From the NCBI RefSeq assembly GCF_900240315.1, contig NZ_OEPZ01000001.1, positions 186,001 to 250,000 on the forward strand: 64,000 nt of DNA. Direction: 5' to 3'. The notes under the pieces were generated by a model. It ran no database searches, was not told the DNA's origin, and saw only the letters and a program-made list of their open reading frames with translations. The position numbers were made by a program, and so were the translations under genes. This document shows, in pieces, positions 59,544 through 64,000 of this stretch (position 1 is the first letter of the stretch; every line of letters begins with the position of its first letter). The DNA is from Dorea phocaeensis. GTDB taxonomy: Bacteria > Bacillota > Clostridia > Lachnospirales > Lachnospiraceae.

Positions 59544-59780
59544 ATGTTACACCCATCTTACACAGATTTGATGAAAGTAGTGAATAAGGACGTTGAGGAA
59601 GGCGAGACAAAGGTTGTCAACAGCCGTTACTCTATCGTGATGGCTACGGCGAAGAGAGCGAGAGAGATTATTGATGGCTCAGTACCGCTGGTTCCGGTAA
59701 AAGACGGTGAAAAACCGCTGTCTGTAGCAATTGATGAGCTGAACCAGGGTAAGATCAAAGTCGTAGGAGAGGAAGACTAA
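59544..59780 (+). CDS. rpoZ: RNA polymerase omega subunit
   Basis: 78-residue omega subunit with the conserved NSRYSIVMATAKRAREI helix and the C-terminal KPLSVAIDELNQGKI. It supports assembly and stability of RNA polymerase. GGAGAGTAATGTT lies before the ATG. Neighbours gmk and yicC match the usual order. Confidence 0.95.
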   Translation: MLHPSYTDLMKVVNKDVEEGETKVVNSRYSIVMATAKRAREIIDGSVPLVPVKDGEKPLSVAIDELNQGKIKVVGEED

Positions 59781-59805
59781 TCCTTCAGATATGTAGTTAA
59801 AGCGG

Positions 59806-59829
59806 GGCAGATGCCGGGAGGTATCTGCC
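59806..59829 (+). terminator. Weak hairpin between rpoZ and rimO
   Basis: A 7-bp stem GGCAGAT (59806-59812) with ATCTGCC (59823-59829) is followed by TTTCTTC. Probably a weak terminator or attenuator before rimO. Confidence 0.5.
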
Positions 59830-59875
59830 TTTCTTCAAAGTAGTAAATAAGAAGAAAAAGAAAAGGAGACGATGT

Positions 59876-61201
59876 ATGAACATTCTATTTATATCCCTGG
59901 GATGTGATAAGAACCTGGTAGACTCGGAAGTGATGCTGGGACTTTTGGATTCCAAAGGGTATCAGATCGTAGATGATGAGACGCTGGCAGACATCATTGT
60001 CGTGAATACCTGCTGCTTTATCCACGATGCCAAGGAAGAGAGCATTCAGACGATTCTTGACATGGCGCAGTATAAGACGGAAGGACGTTTAAAAGCGCTG
60101 GTAGTGACAGGATGCTTAGCACAGCGTTATCAGCAGGAGATTTTAGAAGAGATCCCAGAAGTAGATGCCGTGCTTGGAACTACGTCTTATGACAAAATTG
60201 TGGATGCTGTAGAAGAGTCGCTGGAAGGACAGGGACATGTTAAGATGCAGGATCTGGATGCGCTGCCATTGGTAGAAACTAAGAGACTGGTAACCACGGG
60301 AGGACATTTTGCCTACTTAAAGATTGCAGAAGGATGCGATAAACATTGTACATACTGCATTATTCCGAAGATCCGTGGCAATTATCGCAGCGTTCCGATG
60401 GAAAGGCTGATCAAAGAGGCGCAGGAACTGGCAGATCAGGGTGTGAAAGAGTTGATTCTGGTTGCCCAGGAGACTACGATGTATGGAATGGATCTTTACG
60501 GAAGAAAGTCTTTGTCGAAGCTTCTTAGAGAACTCTGTAAGATCAGCGGTATTCGGTGGATTCGGATTCTTTACTGTTATCCGGAAGAGATTGACGAGGA
60601 ATTAATCCAGACGATCAAAGAAGAACCGAAGATCTGCCATTATTTGGATTTACCGATCCAGCATGCAAGCGATGGTGTGTTGAAACGAATGGGAAGAAGA
60701 ACTTCAAAGGCACAACTGGTGGAGATTATTGGAAGACTGCGTCAGGAGATTCCGGATATTACACTTCGCACCACATTGATTACCGGATTTCCGGGAGAGA
60801 CGAAGGAGCAGCACGAGGAACTGATGGAATTCGTAGATGAGATGGAATTTGAACGTCTGGGAGTGTTTACGTATTCTCAGGAAGAAGATACACCGGCTGC
60901 TGGATTTGAGGATCAGGTGGAAGAAGAGGTGAAAGAAGATCGTCAGGCAGAAATTATGGAGCTTCAGCAAGAGATTGTATTTGAACAGGCCGAATCCATG
61001 ATTGGAAGAGAGGTGCTGGTGATGATCGAAGGAAAAGTAGCCGATGAAAATGCCTATGTAGGACGGACTTACAGAGATGCACCAAATGTAGATGGATTGA
61101 TCTTTGTGAATACAGAAGAAGAACTGATGTCCGGGGATTTTGCAAGAGTTAGGGTAACCGGAGCAGCAGAATATGATTTGATAGGAGAGTTGATATCATG
61201 A
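59876..61201 (+). CDS. rimO: Ribosomal protein S12 methylthiotransferase RimO
   Basis: 441-residue radical-SAM methylthiotransferase acting on S12 Asp. The N-terminal cluster Cys10, Cys46, Cys80 and the radical SAM Cys154, Cys158, Cys161 (EGCDKHCTYC) are all present, followed by the C-terminal TRAM domain (VMIEGKVADENAYVGRTYRDAP). Start MNILFISLGCDKN is family-like, with AAAAGGAGACG upstream. Its stop overlaps the pgsA start (ATGA), so they are translated together. Confidence 0.95.
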   Translation: MNILFISLGCDKNLVDSEVMLGLLDSKGYQIVDDETLADIIVVNTCCFIHDAKEESIQTILDMAQYKTEGRLKALVVTGCLAQRYQQEILEEIPEVDAVLGTTSYDKIVDAVEESLEGQGHVKMQDLDALPLVETKRLVTTGGHFAYLKIAEGCDKHCTYCIIPKIRGNYRSVPMERLIKEAQELADQGVKELILVAQETTMYGMDLYGRKSLSKLLRELCKISGIRWIRILYCYPEEIDEELIQTIKEEPKICHYLDLPIQHASDGVLKRMGRRTSKAQLVEIIGRLRQEIPDITLRTTLITGFPGETKEQHEELMEFVDEMEFERLGVFTYSQEEDTPAAGFEDQVEEEVKEDRQAEIMELQQEIVFEQAESMIGREVLVMIEGKVADENAYVGRTYRDAPNVDGLIFVNTEEELMSGDFARVRVTGAAEYDLIGELIS

Positions 61202-61740
61202 ATTTACCAAATAAGTTAACCGTACTTCGAGTGATTATGGTTCCGTTTTTTGTGTTTTTTATGTTGACAGATGTGGGAGGAGCGGCAAATAAGTGGATTG
61301 CCTTGGCGCTGTTTTGTATTGCAAGTCTGACGGATCTTTTGGATGGCAAGATTGCAAGAGCGAGAAATCTGGTAACCAATTTTGGAAAATTTATGGATCC
61401 GCTGGCGGATAAGCTGTTGGTATGTTCTGCTATGATCTGTATGATTCCATCTGGAAAGCTGGCAGCATGGTTTGTTATTGTGATTATTGCCAGAGAATTT
61501 ATTATCAGTGGTTTCCGTCTGGTTGCGTCTGATAATGGAATTGTAATAGCGGCAAGCTACTGGGGAAAATTCAAGACCGTTTCTCAGATGGCTATGATTA
61601 TCGTTTTGATTCTGGATCTTGGTGGCGTATTTGATGTGATTGGAACAGTGTTGATTTGGGTTTCCCTGATTCTGACGGTGGTATCTCTGATTGATTACGT
61701 GGCAAAGAATATCCAGGTACTGACACAGGGAGGAATGTAA
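61198..61740 (+). CDS. pgsA: CDP-diacylglycerol-glycerol-3-phosphate 3-phosphatidyltransferase
   Basis: 180-residue membrane enzyme that makes phosphatidylglycerol phosphate. The CDP-alcohol phosphotransferase motif DGKIARARNLVTNFG, then KFMDPLADK with the metal-binding Asp residues, is complete. The N-terminus MNLPNKLTVLRVIMVP is typical of PgsA. GGAGAG lies inside rimO. cinA follows after one base. Confidence 0.95.
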   Translation: MNLPNKLTVLRVIMVPFFVFFMLTDVGGAANKWIALALFCIASLTDLLDGKIARARNLVTNFGKFMDPLADKLLVCSAMICMIPSGKLAAWFVIVIIAREFIISGFRLVASDNGIVIAASYWGKFKTVSQMAMIIVLILDLGGVFDVIGTVLIWVSLILTVVSLIDYVAKNIQVLTQGGM

Positions 61741-61741
61741 C

Positions 61742-62980
61742 GTGACGGTAGAACTCATTTCGGTAGGCACAGAGATTTTGCTTGGAAATATTGTGAACAC
61801 CAACGCAGCTTATCTTGCGGAGCAGTGCGCGGCTTTGGGGCTGTCTTGTTATTATCAGACTGTCGTTGGAGATAACGAGGAACGGATGGAGGCGACAATC
61901 CGTCAGGCGGTGTCCCGATCAGATGTAGTGATTCTAACAGGAGGTCTGGGACCGACGAAGGATGATCTGACGAAGGAAGTTACAGCCAAAGTGTTCGGAA
62001 GAGAGTTATATGAAGATCCTCATTCCCGTGCCCGGATTGAAGAGTATTTTCGCCGGGGACATGCCGGGAAAGTGACGGATAATAACTGGAAGCAGGCGAT
62101 GGTGCCGGAGGGAGCGAAAGTAATCGATAATGATAACGGGACGGCTCCCGGGCTGATTCTGGAAGGAGAAGCAATTGCAATTTTGATTCCGGGACCACCC
62201 AATGAGATGAAGCCGATGTTTGATAAAAAAATCGCTCCGTATCTCAATGCATTGCAGCCGGAAGGAATTTACTCCAGAATGGTAAAGATTTGCTCTGTCG
62301 GGGAGAGTCGGGCGGAGACGATGATTGCGGATCTTATGGATCAGCAGACGAACCCCACGATTGCACCGTATGCGAAGACGGGTGAAGTACACCTTCGGGT
62401 TACTGCAAAGGCAAAAAGTGAGGTGGATGCAGAGGCGTTAATGGAGCCGATGCTCCAGGAACTGAAAAGTAGGTTTGGCGATCGGATCTATACGATGGAG
62501 GAAGATGTAACGCTGGAAGAGGCGGTTGTTCGCCTGCTGGAAGAGAAGCATTTCAGCGTTACGACAGCAGAATCTTGTACCGGAGGGCTTCTTGCAGGAA
62601 GACTGATGAACGTACCGGGAGCTTCTAGTGTCTATAAAGAAGGCTTTATCACCTATTCAAACGAGGCGAAAGAGCGGCTTTTGAATGTGAATCGGGAGAC
62701 CTTGGTTCAGTATGGAGCAGTCAGTCCACAGACGGCTATTGAGATGGCACAAGGAGTGGCAAAGGTAGCAGGTGCAGATGCGGCTATCAGTGTTACCGGT
62801 ATTGCAGGACCGGGCGGCGGGACGAAGGAGAAGCCGGTAGGACTTGTTTATATTGGCTGTTATGTCAATGGCCGGGTACATGTAGAAGAATGTTTCTTCC
62901 ATGGAAACCGGGAGAAAAACAGAGAATCGGCAGTGGCAAGGGCGCTGACCGTCCTTCGTAATGAATTGCTGCATGAATAG
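61742..62980 (+). CDS. cinA: CinA-family nicotinamide-nucleotide amidohydrolase
   Basis: 412 residues. The N-terminal MoaB-like domain begins ELISVGTEILLGNIVNTNAAYLAEQC with the GGLGPTKDDLT loop. The C-terminal amidohydrolase domain has TAESCTGGLLAGRL, GAVSPQTAIEMAQG and TGIAGPGGGTKEKPVG. It recycles NMN and hydrolyses ADP-ribose in known cases. It starts with GTG at 61742; AGGGAGGA lies just upstream at the end of pgsA. The gene order pgsA-cinA is often followed by recA, which is not seen here. Confidence 0.95.
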   Translation: MTVELISVGTEILLGNIVNTNAAYLAEQCAALGLSCYYQTVVGDNEERMEATIRQAVSRSDVVILTGGLGPTKDDLTKEVTAKVFGRELYEDPHSRARIEEYFRRGHAGKVTDNNWKQAMVPEGAKVIDNDNGTAPGLILEGEAIAILIPGPPNEMKPMFDKKIAPYLNALQPEGIYSRMVKICSVGESRAETMIADLMDQQTNPTIAPYAKTGEVHLRVTAKAKSEVDAEALMEPMLQELKSRFGDRIYTMEEDVTLEEAVVRLLEEKHFSVTTAESCTGGLLAGRLMNVPGASSVYKEGFITYSNEAKERLLNVNRETLVQYGAVSPQTAIEMAQGVAKVAGADAAISVTGIAGPGGGTKEKPVGLVYIGCYVNGRVHVEECFFHGNREKNRESAVARALTVLRNELLHE

Positions 62981-63007
62981 AAGAGAAATACAACAGGAGG
63001 ACGACAG

Positions 63008-64000
63008 ATGGAGACGAGATTGCTGGGGGCGGAAGAGGCAGGCGCCGTACTTCAATTAGTGAAAGATAAGATTGAAGATACTTTGTATCAGCAGATTGTT
63101 GAAGATTACAGGCAGCAAATACTGGTTATCTTCGGAATCTTTGATGAGCAGAGAGTCTGTGGCGTCTCGGCGCTAAAGAAGGACGGACAGGTGCTTTTGG
63201 TTTACGTGATGGAAAATTGCCGTCGCCGGGGTGTTGGAAGTATGCTTCTTTGGAGCATGTACCGATATTGCGCAGCTGTGTTTCGGGTTCCTGTTATAAG
63301 TGTATTGTCGCCATCCGAAATGACAGTCTTCTTCCGTAAGCTTGGTATGCAGACGGAAGGTATGCATATGTCGGAATCAGGCCAGGAAGGCAGGGAAGGA
63401 GACGCGAAGATCAGGCTGGTGATGCAGGTACAGCCGGAGACTCCAGCCTCTCCTTTAAATTCCAAGACGCCAGTGATTATTGCAGTAGTGGTTGGCGTGA
63501 TTGCAGTCTGCCTGGTCATCTTTGGCGTGGCCGCAGCAACAAAGCGGATATTTTTGGAGTTACAGGAAAGTGCTTTGGAGCAGCTTCCTTATGGACTGGA
63601 AGAAGAGGGCGGATTCTACGGAGAAGGAGAAGATCCGGGCTTGGAAGGATTTCCGGATGCCGGAGGGGATTATGAAAGCGTTGAAGATAGCACAACAGGG
63701 ATGGCAGCGGTTCCTTCTTATATCGATGAAGATCTCTCTTATGAGATTACAGATCAGTCCTATGACTATACAGATAATGAGAAGGAGACAACCGTTATTA
63801 CCTTCCAGGTAGGATATCCGGAAGTGACTGGACTTTCCAGCAAGAAGGTGGAAAAGAAGGTGAATGATGCGATTCGTTCCTGCGCAATGGAGACGGTGGA
63901 TAAGATTTATATAAATCCTTCGGAAGAAATCAAAGAGACGGTTCTGTCATCTCAGACTCCTATGCTTGCCAATTTGGTGGAGAGTAAAGTGACTTATGCT
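63008..64000 (+). CDS. Partial membrane protein: GNAT-like domain, one membrane segment and extracellular domain (3' end outside window)
   Basis: The frame opens with ATG 63008 (AGGAGG at 62995-63000, 7 bases before) and stays open to the window end: 331 codons. Residues about 1-140 look like a GNAT acetyltransferase: LLVYVMENCRRRGVGSMLLW is the acetyl-CoA loop text, and AVFRVPVISVLSPSEMTVFFRKLGMQ follows. A single membrane segment is at about residues 156-176 (TPVIIAVVVGVIAVCLVIFGV). A Glu/Gly/Asp-rich spacer follows, then VITFQVGYPEVTGLSSKKVEK and VNDAIRS, as at the start of a DUF4163/DUF3298-type extracellular domain. It begins 27 bases after cinA. Confidence 0.72.
   Translation, partial: METRLLGAEEAGAVLQLVKDKIEDTLYQQIVEDYRQQILVIFGIFDEQRVCGVSALKKDGQVLLVYVMENCRRRGVGSMLLWSMYRYCAAVFRVPVISVLSPSEMTVFFRKLGMQTEGMHMSESGQEGREGDAKIRLVMQVQPETPASPLNSKTPVIIAVVVGVIAVCLVIFGVAAATKRIFLELQESALEQLPYGLEEEGGFYGEGEDPGLEGFPDAGGDYESVEDSTTGMAAVPSYIDEDLSYEITDQSYDYTDNEKETTVITFQVGYPEVTGLSSKKVEKKVNDAIRSCAMETVDKIYINPSEEIKETVLSSQTPMLANLVESKVTYA

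Overview
The window comes from the chromosome of a low-to-mid-GC, spore-forming anaerobic Firmicute, most likely a gut Lachnospiraceae. The support is spoIVA, a class A RNase P RNA, an anaerobe-type pyrBI pair, clostridial gene orders (der-plsY-gpsA and yicC-gmk-rpoZ), AGGAGG-type ribosome binding sites, and a Gram-positive capsule module with BY-kinase, PHP phosphatase, LCP protein and class B sortase. Genus cannot be fixed from sequence reading alone.

Layout. (1) 1-2063: the 3' end of der, then plsY and gpsA. (2) 2171-12900: an accessory metabolic island between gpsA and spoIVA. It has a divergent LysR regulator, an AP-endonuclease-2-type TIM-barrel enzyme, an old-yellow-enzyme/4Fe-4S/FAD reductase, a YdiB-like quinate/shikimate dehydrogenase, two almost identical tandem YdiN-like MFS transporters, and a full TRAP transporter (dctQ, dctM, dctP). 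Together these look like uptake and reductive or dehydrative metabolism of a quinate/shikimate-type cyclitol acid. (3) 12979-17338: spoIVA, an lrgAB-like pair, a MoaB/Mog-fold protein, a metallo-beta-lactamase-fold hydrolase and rnhA. (4) 17376-23263: rnpB, pyrBI on the minus strand, pheA, a DUF815 ATPase and a MATE exporter.

(5) 23290-55887: a capsule/exopolysaccharide locus of about 32 kb. It opens with a good promoter, a small exported protein and an intrinsic terminator. A PglF-type dehydratase, a DegT aminotransferase and a monotopic phosphoglycosyl transferase come next; these would make and load the first sugar. A clearly AT-rich variable block (about 26.8-41.8 kb) holds glycosyltransferases, LicD, a nucleotidyltransferase, Wzy, Wzx, acyltransferases and Glf. 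Composition then returns to the chromosomal type with a CapE-CapF-CapG set for UDP-L-FucNAc, a VanZ-like protein, two Rpn-family elements, a CapF paralogue without its cupin, an acyltransferase/sugar-kinase fusion, and the assembly module (Wzz, sortase B, LCP, an SPKTG surface protein, CpsB, CpsD).

(6) 55928-64000: rqcH on the minus strand, a 73-bp tandem repeat, then yicC, gmk, rpoZ, rimO, pgsA, cinA and a partial membrane protein that appears to join a GNAT-like domain to an extracellular domain.

The points most worth a second look are: a glycosyltransferase gene whose N-terminal third sits at its C-terminus (apparent circular permutation, 27866-28783); two Rpn genes each bracketed by the same 14-bp inverted repeat (46744-48494); the candidate quinate/shikimate island with a homogenised transporter pair; the acyltransferase-NahK-like kinase fusion; and two unexplained tandem repeats (43045-43187 and 57685-57859).
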